Shown here: piece after piece, positions 23,917 through 32,054 of the stretch
How the letters are laid out: every line of letters begins with the position of its first letter
How positions within the stretch are numbered: position 1 is the stretch's first letter
Assembly: GCA_003645615.1 (NCBI GenBank)
Contig: QNBE01000004.1
Span: 1-39,862 of the forward strand
Length of the DNA: 39,862 nucleotides
Origin: Caldifarciminota bacterium
Lineage (GTDB): Bacteria; Hydrothermota; Tepidihabitantia; B36-G15
Direction of reading: 5' to 3'
Notes under the pieces: model-generated
Told to the model about the DNA's origin: nothing
The model's input: the letters and a program-made list of their open reading frames with translations, nothing else
Database searches by the model: none
Position numbers and translations under genes: made by a program

Positions 23917-24850
23917 TCAGTTTGGCAATCTTCAACCCATCCTCCCAGCCGAATGGAAAAGGTTTCTGGGAACGGATGGCGTTGGCGAAGAAGGTCGCCT
24001 GGAGTCGGAAGGAGGTGAGATAGGAATCGCGGACCGGGAGGGAAGGTGTGACATCGATCATCTTTCCCCTTACTATCCGGTTAATCCGGAAGGGGTTGAG
24101 GAGGGCAGCACCCCGATCGGCAAAGATGTTACAATAGACGAAGTCTCGCTCCATGAGAAGCGACCACCCCACCTCGATCGAGACCAGGCACCTCCCGAAT
24201 CGGATCTGGGCCACGGCAATATCTTCGATCCCGTCGGCACGGCGGTGGACCCAGCCCAGAATCCCATCCGGTTCGATCTCGATGAACCAGAGGATGATGT
24301 CGAGGAGATGGACACCCAAGGAGGTGAAGGCACCGGAGGCGACCCGGGCCCGATGCCAGTCATCAAGGGACCAGTCCTGCCAGTTGTTGAGCCAACCCGC
24401 CTTGAGATAAGCTATCTTCCCCAGCTCCCCCTTTTCGATCAACTGCTTGATTGCCTGGACCTCAGGCCGGAAACGCTCATTGAGGCCAAGGGCAAAGATA
24501 CGATCACTCGCCCGCACCGCCTCTGCTACCGCCTCAGCATCGGCCCTTTTCTCTGCCATCGGCTTCTCACAGAGGACATGTTTACCACATCTGAGTGCTG
24601 AGATCACCATCACATGGTGCAATGATTCCGGGGTCACAATGACAACCGCCTCAATCTCATTATCATTGAGTAATTCCTGGAATTCAAGATATCGCCTACG
24701 GATCTGATATTTCTCCCCCACCAGTTCTAACTTCTTCTCATCACAATCGCAGATCCCGATCAGATCAAACTGATCGGACTGAGAAAGGATCGGGATATGG
24801 ACGGTCTGGGCATGGGCACCACAGCCGACAACCCCGATGGGAATACCCAT
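23864..24850 (-). CDS. Gfo/Idh/MocA-family oxidoreductase
   Basis: This 328-residue NAD(P)-dependent dehydrogenase has an N-terminal Rossmann loop GVVGCGAHAQTVHIPIL, the family's CEKPMA motif (GKHVLCEKPMAEKRADAEAV) with its catalytic lysine, and in the second domain GAFTSLGVHLLDIILWF, the G-x-x-x-D-x-G-x-H-x-x-D-type motif. Substrates are usually sugars, inositols or sugar nucleotides. An inositol-phosphate synthase is encoded about 8 kb away and polysaccharide export genes lie further left, but neither proves the substrate. It starts on the purN stop codon (TAATG, 1 nt overlap) and overlaps lnt, so the three form one operon. Confidence 0.88.
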   Translation of the reverse strand: MGIPIGVVGCGAHAQTVHIPILSQSDQFDLIGICDCDEKKLELVGEKYQIRRRYLEFQELLNDNEIEAVVIVTPESLHHVMVISALRCGKHVLCEKPMAEKRADAEAVAEAVRASDRIFALGLNERFRPEVQAIKQLIEKGELGKIAYLKAGWLNNWQDWSLDDWHRARVASGAFTSLGVHLLDIILWFIEIEPDGILGWVHRRADGIEDIAVAQIRFGRCLVSIEVGWSLLMERDFVYCNIFADRGAALLNPFRINRIVRGKMIDVTPSLPVRDSYLTSFRLQATFFANAIRSQKPFPFGWEDGLKIAKLIDGFYRSVATGEEVALN

Positions 24851-25470
24851 TATTTGGGGAGGACCCTTACCTTCCTCCCCTCGATCTTGAGTCGACCTTC
24901 GGCAAAGAGCTGGATCGCCTCGGAATAGATCTTATGCTCTTCAGCCAGGATCCTAGCCGCCAAGGTCTCAGCGGTATCATCCTCTAAAACCGGAACCGCA
25001 CGCTGGATGATGATGGGACCGGTATCAATCCCCTCATCAACGAAGTGGACCGTGCATCCTGATACCTTGACCCCATAGTCGAAGGCCTGTTTCTGAGCAT
25101 GGAGGCCAGGAAAGGCGGGAAGGAGGGCGGGGTGGATGTTCATGATCCGATAGGGAAAAGACCTCAGGAAATGGGACTTGAGGATCCTCATAAAACCAGC
25201 CAGACAGACCAGTTCGACCCCATGTTCCTTCAGGATCCGGACATACTCCTCCTCGGCCTCCGGGGAGAGCTTGGTCTTGTAGGGGCCAGGATCGACATAT
25301 CTGGCCTCAATCCCATAAACCTTTGCCCGTTCCAAGGCCTTGGCATTGGGATTATCGGAGAGGAGGATGGCGATCCGGGCATCGATCTTTCCTTCCGCAC
25401 AGTTCTTGGCGATGGCCTCAAAATTCGATCCCCTTCCCGAGGCGAGGACACCTAAGATTAATGGCTTCAT
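24850..25470 (-). CDS. purN: Phosphoribosylglycinamide formyltransferase
   Basis: The ORF track starts at a TTG (25476); I prefer the ATG at 25470 (MKPLILGVLASGRGSNFEAI), because a -10 box overlaps the TTG. The result is 206 residues. It shows the phosphate loop SGRGSNFEAI, the catalytic Asn-His pair MNIHPALLPAFPG and the Asp motif VDEGIDTGPIIIQ. It converts GAR to FGAR with formyl-tetrahydrofolate, the step before PurL. No Shine-Dalgarno is present; a TTGACA-N17-TAGATT promoter ends 5 nt before the ATG, so translation is probably leaderless. It is first in an operon with the Gfo/Idh/MocA oxidoreductase and lnt. Confidence 0.93.
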   Translation of the reverse strand: MKPLILGVLASGRGSNFEAIAKNCAEGKIDARIAILLSDNPNAKALERAKVYGIEARYVDPGPYKTKLSPEAEEEYVRILKEHGVELVCLAGFMRILKSHFLRSFPYRIMNIHPALLPAFPGLHAQKQAFDYGVKVSGCTVHFVDEGIDTGPIIIQRAVPVLEDDTAETLAARILAEEHKIYSEAIQLFAEGRLKIEGRKVRVLPK

Positions 25471-25475
25471 GCTCA

Positions 25476-25504
25476 AATCTAATCATCTTCTCTGGTTGTG
25501 TCAA
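25476..25504 (-). promoter_or_regulatory. Promoter of purN operon (candidate leaderless)
   Basis: Minus strand: TTGACA (25504-25499), 17 nt spacer, TAGATT (25481-25476), 5 nt, ATG at 25470. It occupies almost the whole gap between the upstream secreted-protein gene and purN. It also decides the start codon, since the alternative TTG start lies within the -10 box. Confidence 0.5.
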
Positions 25505-25510
25505 CCCAGA

Positions 25511-26842
25511 CTATCTCACCACCACCAGCTTCTCACTCTTTATCTCTGATGGAGTCTTGATTTTGAGGAAGTAGATGCCGGGAGGGAGCGATTCCAATTG
25601 GATGACACGGTGGGGTCGATTGATCATGCGGACCAATCGACCGGAGACATCAAAAATCGCTACCGCCTCAGCCTCCCCCACTATAACCTCTCCAGTCGTA
25701 ATGGTTCGGCCCCACTCAGTTCCCAATCTTCTCGAAACCGCCTCCTCAACCACAATATTCTGCCAGTAGAACTCCCGGGCCCGCTTGGCAGTCAGTGCCA
25801 GTGGCAATGTATCTTCTAAGGTAGCTAAGGCAAAGACAACCGCAATACCGAAGTTTTTGCTGTCACCCGGATTAAGGCTTAAGGGGCCGACTGCTAAGAG
25901 CAGACGTCGATCATCTGGTGAATTGCCGGTAGTACAGATTCCCGCTTCAAGAAAACGGTATGCCTCGTAGTCGTTGTTCGGGTCTATCTCCCGAATAAAT
26001 GAAAGAGAGGTAAGGAGTGGTAGCTGGTCAGGTGCTTCCACCATGAGGACACCCACCACCCCAACAGTGTCCCAACCGGGGACCTGCCAGTCACAGTCAT
26101 ACCCGAAAGGAAGACAGTAAATATAAAAGCTGTCAGCCCCTTCATAGAACCACCGGTCATAGATGCAGCCGGCGCAATCATCACCACTCTCACCGATATC
26201 ATAGTCAATACAGACACCGACAATGGAATTCTCGATCGTGTAGGTGGTGCAGTTCTTGATGGTGTATCGGAAGAAGATCGCATCCGGACATCGGGGATCA
26301 GCATAACCTGATTGGTAGACCTCAATCCCCAGTGGCTTACCACCCTTAAACGGTCCTTCAGGAAAGTGGAAACTGGAATCGTAATCGTTATAGCAGCACC
26401 AGGAGTCTTCGAAGGTCAGAGGAACCTGTGGGGCCATGGGGAAAGTGTCGATCGGTGGAGGCCAGTCCTCCGGATAGAGATAGACCCGGACATAAGGGTT
26501 ATAATAAGCGGTAGTCCCCTGTCTTACCAGTCCGGGTACACATTCACCATAACCGGTATTTGGGTGGTAGGCCGTGGTAACGATATATTGCCAGAGATTA
26601 GGTTTCAACTCTCGTTTGAACCCATACCAGAGGCCACCACCAAAGATATAGTTATGGCCGCTCCCTTTTGGCCACTCACATCCAGGAATTTGACTTGAAT
26701 CTTGAGCGATTATCCCAAAGTTGCTTGTCCAGCATTTGATATTATTTCCATCGTGAAACTTATAGTCCCAGTCACTATTAAGAGAAAAAGGAAGAATGAT
26801 CGATATGAAAGTTAACCCCTGGACTACCTTGATGGACTGCAT
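25511..26842 (-). CDS. Secreted protein with Por/type-IX-like C-terminal sorting domain
   Basis: This 443-residue protein has an N-terminal hydrophobic segment (VVQGLTFISIILPFSL). A long aromatic- and cysteine-rich region follows (e.g. PEDWPPPIDTFPMAPQ, SGDDCAGCIYDRWFYEGAD), with a beta-rich block like many hypothetical surface proteins of FCB bacteria. The last ~70 residues (AVAIFDVSGRLVRMI, LPPGIYFLKI, EKLVVVR) are a standard type-A sorting domain. The middle has no enzyme motif that I recognise. About 13 cysteines suggest disulfides in the exported protein. The start has a good Shine-Dalgarno (GGGAGGTGG) and overlaps the end of the preceding small gene by 19 nt. Confidence 0.78.
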   Translation of the reverse strand: MQSIKVVQGLTFISIILPFSLNSDWDYKFHDGNNIKCWTSNFGIIAQDSSQIPGCEWPKGSGHNYIFGGGLWYGFKRELKPNLWQYIVTTAYHPNTGYGECVPGLVRQGTTAYYNPYVRVYLYPEDWPPPIDTFPMAPQVPLTFEDSWCCYNDYDSSFHFPEGPFKGGKPLGIEVYQSGYADPRCPDAIFFRYTIKNCTTYTIENSIVGVCIDYDIGESGDDCAGCIYDRWFYEGADSFYIYCLPFGYDCDWQVPGWDTVGVVGVLMVEAPDQLPLLTSLSFIREIDPNNDYEAYRFLEAGICTTGNSPDDRRLLLAVGPLSLNPGDSKNFGIAVVFALATLEDTLPLALTAKRAREFYWQNIVVEEAVSRRLGTEWGRTITTGEVIVGEAEAVAIFDVSGRLVRMINRPHRVIQLESLPPGIYFLKIKTPSEIKSEKLVVVR

Positions 26843-27207
26843 CTCCCACCTCCCTCTCCTGAATGGAGAAAACAGGGCCGAACTGCCCTGATGATAAAAT
26901 ACTTAGACCATAATGGATGATGTGACAGCTTGCGGACATGGATGATGCAATCATCCCTTTTGATGAAGAGCTTGATCGTATCGCCTTCAATTGCACCAGT
27001 TAGCCCCCTGATCCCTTCAACCCTCAAGATCGTTCTCCCCTGATACCGAATCGAGTCCGAGAAGACCACAAAACAGTGGAGAGAACCCGACGGGACAGAT
27101 CTATTGGTAGGAGCGGCTTCCCAGCCGCGATACAACACCAGAGTATCCCCCACCGGAACGAAATCAGCCGGCAAAAATTGGAGCAAAACTATCAATGCCT
27201 CAATCAT
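26824..27207 (-). CDS. Small hypothetical protein carrying a REP-like hairpin in its coding sequence
   Basis: The listed ORF begins at 27249, inside the preceding gene. The ATG at 27207 (MIEALIVLLQFLPADFVPVG) overlaps that gene's stop by only 8 nt and gives 127 residues with a hydrophobic start that may be a signal peptide. The rest is beta-rich (GDTLVLYRGWEAAP, CFVVFSDSIRYQGRTILRV, GDTIKLFIKRDDCIIHV). The segment YRGWEAAPTN is encoded by a palindromic element (27107-27131) typical of intergenic repeats, so part of the gene may derive from a repeat insertion, or the ORF may be decaying. No family recognised. The gene order suggests co-transcription with the secreted proteins on both sides. 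Confidence 0.45.
   Translation of the reverse strand: MIEALIVLLQFLPADFVPVGDTLVLYRGWEAAPTNRSVPSGSLHCFVVFSDSIRYQGRTILRVEGIRGLTGAIEGDTIKLFIKRDDCIIHVRKLSHHPLWSKYFIIRAVRPCFLHSGEGGGRCSPSR
27107..27131. repeat. REP-like palindromic element
   Basis: GTAGGAGCGGCTTCCCAGCCG continues into CGAT. The core GCGGCT-TCCC-AGCCGC is a perfect 6-bp stem with a 4-nt loop. Its form resembles the REP-type hairpins (TAGGAGCGGCT...AGCCGCGA) scattered in many bacterial genomes. Only one copy is seen in this window, so repeat status rests on resemblance. Confidence 0.5.
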
Positions 27208-28684
27208 AGACCACCACCTTCCGCTGAAAGGTCTTCCTATCTGTCTCAAGCCTTAAGAAATAGATACCTGAAGGGACCGAAAGCCTCAACTCCCTCTGGT
27301 GATATCCCGAAGGCAAAATCCCAAGATCCCTATTTAGCACTACCCGCCCCACAGGATCATAGAGTGAGATTGAAGCCTCACTTTTCTCCGATAAACCAAA
27401 TCCAATTCTGATCCTGCCCCTGGCTGGATTCGGGCGGGGCGGATCTAAGAAGCTATGACGACAGATACCACTCTTCCGCTCCTCAGCATAGATCGAGGTG
27501 GTGTCAATCTCAAAAATCAGGGTTCGGTCACCACCCGAGACGACCAGCTCGTTCCAGCCATTGTTGTTCAGATCATAGACGGTGCACATCGCATACCTGT
27601 TTCCCTGCTGATGCCAGTTGTCATAATGCCATACCCGCTGATATTCCCCACCCTTATACTTGTAGACATAGATGTCGGTGCCAGTGGACCAGATTAGTTC
27701 TGGTAGTTGATCACCATCAATGTCGCCATTGCAACTACGATACTCAGGAAAACCGCAACTCATCACCGAATCCAGAAGGGTTACCTCGTAATCATCCTCG
27801 CCAATCGCCTCGACTTTATACAACCAGAAATATATTTCATAACCGGGTATTAAGCAGATCGAAAGGTAAACCTCGGGAAAACCATTACCATCAAGGTCTT
27901 CTCCTCCCCAGACATCCCAGATGTTACCGCCGAGTCGGAAGATGGTTTCAACCGCGGTAACCTGAAACGTATTGTCTCCGGTATTCTCGATGAAAAAAAC
28001 GAGGTTGGTATCGGTAGTGTCACCGTACCGGCAGGCCATAGTCGCAATTTCCATCTTCCCATCCCGATCAAAGTCACTAAAGGCAGCTGGGACTTGATAA
28101 CAACCGTGAGTGTAAGGAAGAGTATCTTTCCAGACCAATGAACACTGATTATTCCCGGTGTTCTCGAAAGCGAATCGCCAATAACCTGAGGCATCGCTAA
28201 CACCGTGGATTTCTTTTTTCGAATCCCGATCCAGATCTTGAATGGATAACTGCATGATCGGCCTCAGGCCGGCAAAGGGGTATTTCCCGACGATCATGTT
28301 AGGATATTGATAGTAACTCTTAGGCTCAAAGACGATAATTTTAACAGTATCCTCACCAGGAAGTTGACCATCGCAAATTAAATCTAATCTATTATCGTTA
28401 TCTACATATCCAACATCCCAAGGGGCTGCACCATAATACATAGGAAAAACGATTGTATCTTTGAGGACATAGTTATTATTCCCAATATGTTCATAATATT
28501 GAATGGCATTCATTGTATCTATCGTTGGATTATCCGGCCAGGTTGATCTAAATACCAAGTCATTCCAACCGTTATGATTAAAATCACCACAGAGAATCTG
28601 GCCATGTATAGCCCAGATGAGACCTTCCGAAATCTGGGCAAGGAGATTAAACTCATAACCCATTAAGAGGATCAGAAGCACCAT
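27200..28684 (-). CDS. Secreted FG-GAP/VCBS-like propeller protein with sorting domain
   Basis: This 494-residue protein has a short hydrophobic start (MVLLILLMGYEFNLLAQ), followed by repeated calcium-loop units of the FG-GAP/VCBS type: CGDFNHNGWNDLVF, YVDNDNRLDLIC, DLDRDSKKEIHGV, DFDRDGKMEIATM, DLDGNGFPEVYL, DIDGDQLPELIW and DLNNNGWNELVV. These predict a seven-bladed propeller that binds Ca2+. The C-terminal ~80 residues (ISLYDPVGRVVLNRDLG, PSGIYFLRL) form the Por/type-IX-like sorting domain. No catalytic motif is seen; an adhesive or surface-layer role is typical for such proteins. It has its own -10 box and a strong GGAGGTGAAGG before the ATG. Confidence 0.85.
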   Translation of the reverse strand: MVLLILLMGYEFNLLAQISEGLIWAIHGQILCGDFNHNGWNDLVFRSTWPDNPTIDTMNAIQYYEHIGNNNYVLKDTIVFPMYYGAAPWDVGYVDNDNRLDLICDGQLPGEDTVKIIVFEPKSYYQYPNMIVGKYPFAGLRPIMQLSIQDLDRDSKKEIHGVSDASGYWRFAFENTGNNQCSLVWKDTLPYTHGCYQVPAAFSDFDRDGKMEIATMACRYGDTTDTNLVFFIENTGDNTFQVTAVETIFRLGGNIWDVWGGEDLDGNGFPEVYLSICLIPGYEIYFWLYKVEAIGEDDYEVTLLDSVMSCGFPEYRSCNGDIDGDQLPELIWSTGTDIYVYKYKGGEYQRVWHYDNWHQQGNRYAMCTVYDLNNNGWNELVVSGGDRTLIFEIDTTSIYAEERKSGICRHSFLDPPRPNPARGRIRIGFGLSEKSEASISLYDPVGRVVLNRDLGILPSGYHQRELRLSVPSGIYFLRLETDRKTFQRKVVVYD

Positions 28685-28702
28685 CCTTCACCTCCAGATT
28701 TA

Positions 28703-28708
28703 TTATAT
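28703..28708 (-). promoter_or_regulatory. -10 box upstream of the 494-aa FG-GAP gene
   Basis: Minus strand TATAAT (28708-28703), 18 nt before the ATG at 28684, with GGAGGTGAAGG as Shine-Dalgarno. No good -35 is found 16-18 nt upstream, so it may be weak or activator-dependent. Confidence 0.4.
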
Positions 28709-28739
28709 CCGCTCATCTTAGAAAATATCTTAGATCCCT

Positions 28740-28768
28740 GGGGGAGGCGGAGCCTCCCCCCCTTTTTT
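28740..28768. terminator. Strong GC hairpin with T-run between the two FG-GAP genes
   Basis: GGGGGAGGC-GGA-GCCTCCCCC (9-bp stem, 3-nt loop), followed on the plus strand by CC and six T. It lies 11-12 nt after the stop of the 1035-aa minus-strand gene. Read in that direction the hairpin is followed by only an AT-rich stretch, not an immediate U-run. It probably ends the minus transcript and would also block plus-strand read-through. Confidence 0.5.
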
Positions 28769-28771
28769 CTC

Positions 28772-31700
28772 TTACCTGACCACCACAACCTTGTTGCACT
28801 GCTCAGTTCCTTCCAGTTCAGTTCTTAAGAAATAGACCCCACGGGCAAGATCAGAGACACTAATCGAGATCTGATGTTTGCCACAGTTTATTTTCTTCTT
28901 CAGTCTCCGGACTATCCTGCCGGTGACATCGTAGAGGCTCATCTTCACCATGCCACCCTCTAATGCATTAACCTCGAGTTGCAGACGATTCCTCACCAGA
29001 TTGCCCAGGAGACGAACTCCAGCAACCTCATCGGCCTCTATCTCCATCGCTCCGGAAAGCGATGATTCCGAGTCAAAACCTTCTTCCCGATCAATCTCTG
29101 AGATCACCCCGAAGGGGAGTGTGGCAAAAGCCCCTTTGAGACGCTTGATGCTCAAAATGACCTCTCGGTCTTCCTCATAGAGTCTGCGTGGTATCCACAA
29201 CTCCACAGTCTCAGGCTTACCGGCTGAGAACTTGACAATCCCCATCGATCTCTTATCCAGCTTTATCCTTTCCTTCCAGACACCGGTTGACTCCTGATAG
29301 GCGATCAGTTTCAGGTAGTAGTCTTTATCCGGTCTTAAGTGTTTGAGCCGATACTGGAGGCAGGAAGAGTCGATATCGACCGGATAGGTCCAGGTATCAA
29401 TGTAACCGTCCCGCTCGATCAGAAATGGTGATGGCCTCTCTTTTCCAGCATCGAGGGAATATAAAGGGGGATAGGATGCCAGAGCAAATGTTCGGTATTT
29501 GAACATCGGGATGTAGTAAGGGGAGAACTTCTGTCCATGGGTGTGGAAGGTGTAGAGGTAGTTTGTAGATCCTGTTGTGACCAGTTGGCAACTCGGATAT
29601 TGATCCGGCACACCGGGATATTGCCAGAGCCAGCCATGATCACCATTTCGGCGCCAGTAGTAGATGTCGTAGTCACCATTATTCTTCGCCTGAAAGACCG
29701 TAAACTCACCCTTGGTCGACTGGGCCCAGTCACAGGGACGATTCTCAGGATTAATTGGAACTACTGTCCAACGCCAGATCTCCTCATATATATTTCTTGC
29801 TCGACGCATGATTCGTTCGGACCCTGGTAGTGTATAATGCACATACACCGACTCGCCGTAACATTCGAGGAAGGGGTGTTTGACATCACCGGAGGCTAAC
29901 TCGTAGATCTCACTCCAGGTTCGATCCACATCCCGATACCGATAGCAAATCTTACTGTCGCCGAAGATCGAGGTCCACTGCCAGACGACGTGGACCCGGC
30001 CATCCATATCAACATCAACCGAGGGGTAATCCGATTTCCAGAAGGGATCATTAGGCTGGACGATCTCATAATAGGCGACTTCATCATCATCTTCATGGAG
30101 CACCGCCAGATCAACCCGCTGCTGCAACGCCCCATCATAGAGCGGATAGACGATGAAGATGGAGTCAGAGAGAGCGTAAACGCTGTGTGCAATACTCGGC
30201 GGACCAGCCTCAAGTCCGGTATGAATCGGGATTCTCTTAAATCTTCCTAAGGGACCATTCTCATCAGGCCGAATTATCCAGATGTCACCAGCCTGGTTGT
30301 AAGCAATATAAGGATTACCTCCAACCTCAGTAATTGCTGGTAACGAGCCAGAAGTGAGACCTAACTTATACATCCAGCCCAGATTATGGAAATCTCTTGC
30401 ATGACCGTTGAAAATAACATCACCACCATCCCAGCAGGTAAAATACCAGCCCTCAATAATTAGATTTCGCTGATTGGTGGCGGTAGCAGAATCAATGAGT
30501 GAGCGGGGATTGTAATTGCCGTAGATTTGGAATTCTCCTATTTTCTTTCTATCGCTATATGGATCGTTTCCCCCAGGAGCGCCAAATCCATACTCGAGAT
30601 CGCCGTCACCATCAAGGTCTCCTACTGTAATTGAGAACCCCAAGCCTTCGTGACTTAGTTCATCTGCATAGTTTGGGTGAGGAAAAAGAATATCGGGAAG
30701 TGCATGATGCATACCACCTGGCACATCACCAAAATACAACTTAACCACACCTAAACCATAGTAGAACTTATACCAATAGTGAGGTTCTCCGATAAGAAGA
30801 TCATCTTTCCCATCGCTGTTGGCGTCACCGCCATTTGCCAAACTCGATCCAAAAAAACCATTCCCGATTTCACCCCGCAGTTCATCGGTGATTTCAAAGT
30901 TATTGGAGGGAGCGGTTCGATTGCAGATATATACCCGACCGGTATTTCCCCATGCTTTCGGAGCACCAACAATCAGGTCTTTGGTTCCGTCCTGGCAGAT
31001 ATCAATTGAGGCCAGGACCTCAGCCCCAAACCAAGAATTATCTCCAGCACCGTCTGGAGCCTCCAGAAAGGTCTGACTGCCCGTAGCACCATCGATAATG
31101 TGGACATATCCAGGGAGAGCTCCGATCCGATGACCAGAAGGACATCCGATTATAAGTTCGGGCATAAGTGGGTCCTCAAACCGTAAATCCTCTGCGGCCA
31201 AACTCCAGCCATAATAGACTTTATCATCACTACCAATGTTGGGTGGATCAAGTCGGGTGCAATTGGCCGGATTATAGTCCCAGAAGATATAAACCCTGCC
31301 GTGGTTTTTTTCTGGCCCTTCTACTATGCGAGGATAAAATGGATCGCTTATCACGATGTCGATCTTACCATCGCCGTAGAAGTCCTCAGCGGTAATCGCC
31401 ATACCGAATCTCTCAAAATCATCATCAGGGGTTGAAAAGATAATGTCGGGCTGAGTATCGAATGGGTCACCAGAGTAATAGATGTACACCTTCTGTCGAT
31501 AGACACTAGTAATACCAGGGGCACCAACAGCAAGTTCAGGCAGACCATCACCGTTTATATCTCCGATCATCTCTACGCAGAAGCCAAATTGATCACCCGC
31601 TATACCGGCGGATAGCACAAGATCAGGAGCATGAGTTTCAAATACCGGAGAGCCAAAATAGACAAAAACAGATCCCGCAAGGGCTCCATAGGTCATCGAA

Positions 31701-31879
31701 AAGTTCGGTCTTCCAACCGCGAGATCATTATAACCGTCGCCATTCAGATCCCCTATCGCAAGAGAATAACCAAGGCCTTGATTCAGGTTCAATCCAGGAG
31801 GATCAAATTCAATTCCAAGTAAAGTATACTTAGGGGAATCTATTTCTCCCAATAGAATTATCGTGATAAAGAAAATCAT
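28772..31879 (-). CDS. Large secreted FG-GAP (integrin-alpha-like) protein with sorting domain
   Basis: This 1035-residue protein has a signal-like start (MIFFITIILLGEI). The first ~430 residues hold repeated FG-GAP units: GYSLAIGDLNGDGYNDLAVG, GFCVEMIGDINGDGLPELAVG, GMAITAEDFYGDGKIDIVIS, GSSLANGGDANSDGKDDLLIG and GFSITVGDLDGDGDLEYGFG. These form an integrin-alpha-like Ca2+ propeller with Asp-rich loops. The region ~520-800 has a second set of BNR-like repeats with W and H residues (PSVDVDMDGRVHVVWQWTS). The end (VKMSLYDVTGRIVRRLKK, LARGVYFLRTEL, KVVVVR) is a sorting domain. It is likely a surface adhesin or cell-wall-associated protein. The ATG at 31879 follows a long structured leader. Confidence 0.87.
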   Translation of the reverse strand: MIFFITIILLGEIDSPKYTLLGIEFDPPGLNLNQGLGYSLAIGDLNGDGYNDLAVGRPNFSMTYGALAGSVFVYFGSPVFETHAPDLVLSAGIAGDQFGFCVEMIGDINGDGLPELAVGAPGITSVYRQKVYIYYSGDPFDTQPDIIFSTPDDDFERFGMAITAEDFYGDGKIDIVISDPFYPRIVEGPEKNHGRVYIFWDYNPANCTRLDPPNIGSDDKVYYGWSLAAEDLRFEDPLMPELIIGCPSGHRIGALPGYVHIIDGATGSQTFLEAPDGAGDNSWFGAEVLASIDICQDGTKDLIVGAPKAWGNTGRVYICNRTAPSNNFEITDELRGEIGNGFFGSSLANGGDANSDGKDDLLIGEPHYWYKFYYGLGVVKLYFGDVPGGMHHALPDILFPHPNYADELSHEGLGFSITVGDLDGDGDLEYGFGAPGGNDPYSDRKKIGEFQIYGNYNPRSLIDSATATNQRNLIIEGWYFTCWDGGDVIFNGHARDFHNLGWMYKLGLTSGSLPAITEVGGNPYIAYNQAGDIWIIRPDENGPLGRFKRIPIHTGLEAGPPSIAHSVYALSDSIFIVYPLYDGALQQRVDLAVLHEDDDEVAYYEIVQPNDPFWKSDYPSVDVDMDGRVHVVWQWTSIFGDSKICYRYRDVDRTWSEIYELASGDVKHPFLECYGESVYVHYTLPGSERIMRRARNIYEEIWRWTVVPINPENRPCDWAQSTKGEFTVFQAKNNGDYDIYYWRRNGDHGWLWQYPGVPDQYPSCQLVTTGSTNYLYTFHTHGQKFSPYYIPMFKYRTFALASYPPLYSLDAGKERPSPFLIERDGYIDTWTYPVDIDSSCLQYRLKHLRPDKDYYLKLIAYQESTGVWKERIKLDKRSMGIVKFSAGKPETVELWIPRRLYEEDREVILSIKRLKGAFATLPFGVISEIDREEGFDSESSLSGAMEIEADEVAGVRLLGNLVRNRLQLEVNALEGGMVKMSLYDVTGRIVRRLKKKINCGKHQISISVSDLARGVYFLRTELEGTEQCNKVVVVR

Positions 31880-31882
31880 GAC

Positions 31883-32047
31883 TACCCCCTTTTTGAAGGA
31901 ACCAACAACCCGGCGGTGGGACGGGCGTGGTTACCCTTCAACCGGCCTCGTCAGGAGACCGGGCGGAGGTAGCCTGCAATCGTCTCTCCTGAGGGATTGA
32001 TCCACTCCCGGAGTGGACTCCTCCGAGAGAGAGAGAGGTTATCATAG
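31883..32047 (-). promoter_or_regulatory. Structured 5' leader of the 1035-aa FG-GAP gene (candidate cis-regulatory RNA)
   Basis: From the predicted start near 32048 to the ATG, the minus-strand RNA is GC-rich and can form several stems: TCCACT/AGTGGA, CAGGAGA...TCTCCTG (7 bp, closing a 26-nt insert) and TTGAAGG...CCTTCAA (7 bp, around a GC-rich core with CCCGTCCC). The last stem ends just before AAAAAGGGGGTAG, the ribosome-binding region. I compared it by eye with TPP, SAM, FMN, c-di-GMP-I, ydaO, glycine and T-box patterns and found no convincing match. No small ORF with a good start is seen in it. Nothing else occupies this gap on either strand. Confidence 0.45.
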
Positions 32048-32054
32048 TATCTTA

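Noticed and set aside
31883-32047. Known riboswitch (c-di-GMP-I, TPP, SAM, FMN, T-box) in the leader
   Set aside because: No consensus core matched by eye. A GGTGGGAC string on the plus strand recalls the T-box but is on the wrong strand for the gene and has the wrong spacing.
31883-32047. CT-rich run (CTCTCTCTCTC) in the leader as a CRISPR or tandem-repeat feature
   Set aside because: It is a short dinucleotide tract without spacers or longer units.
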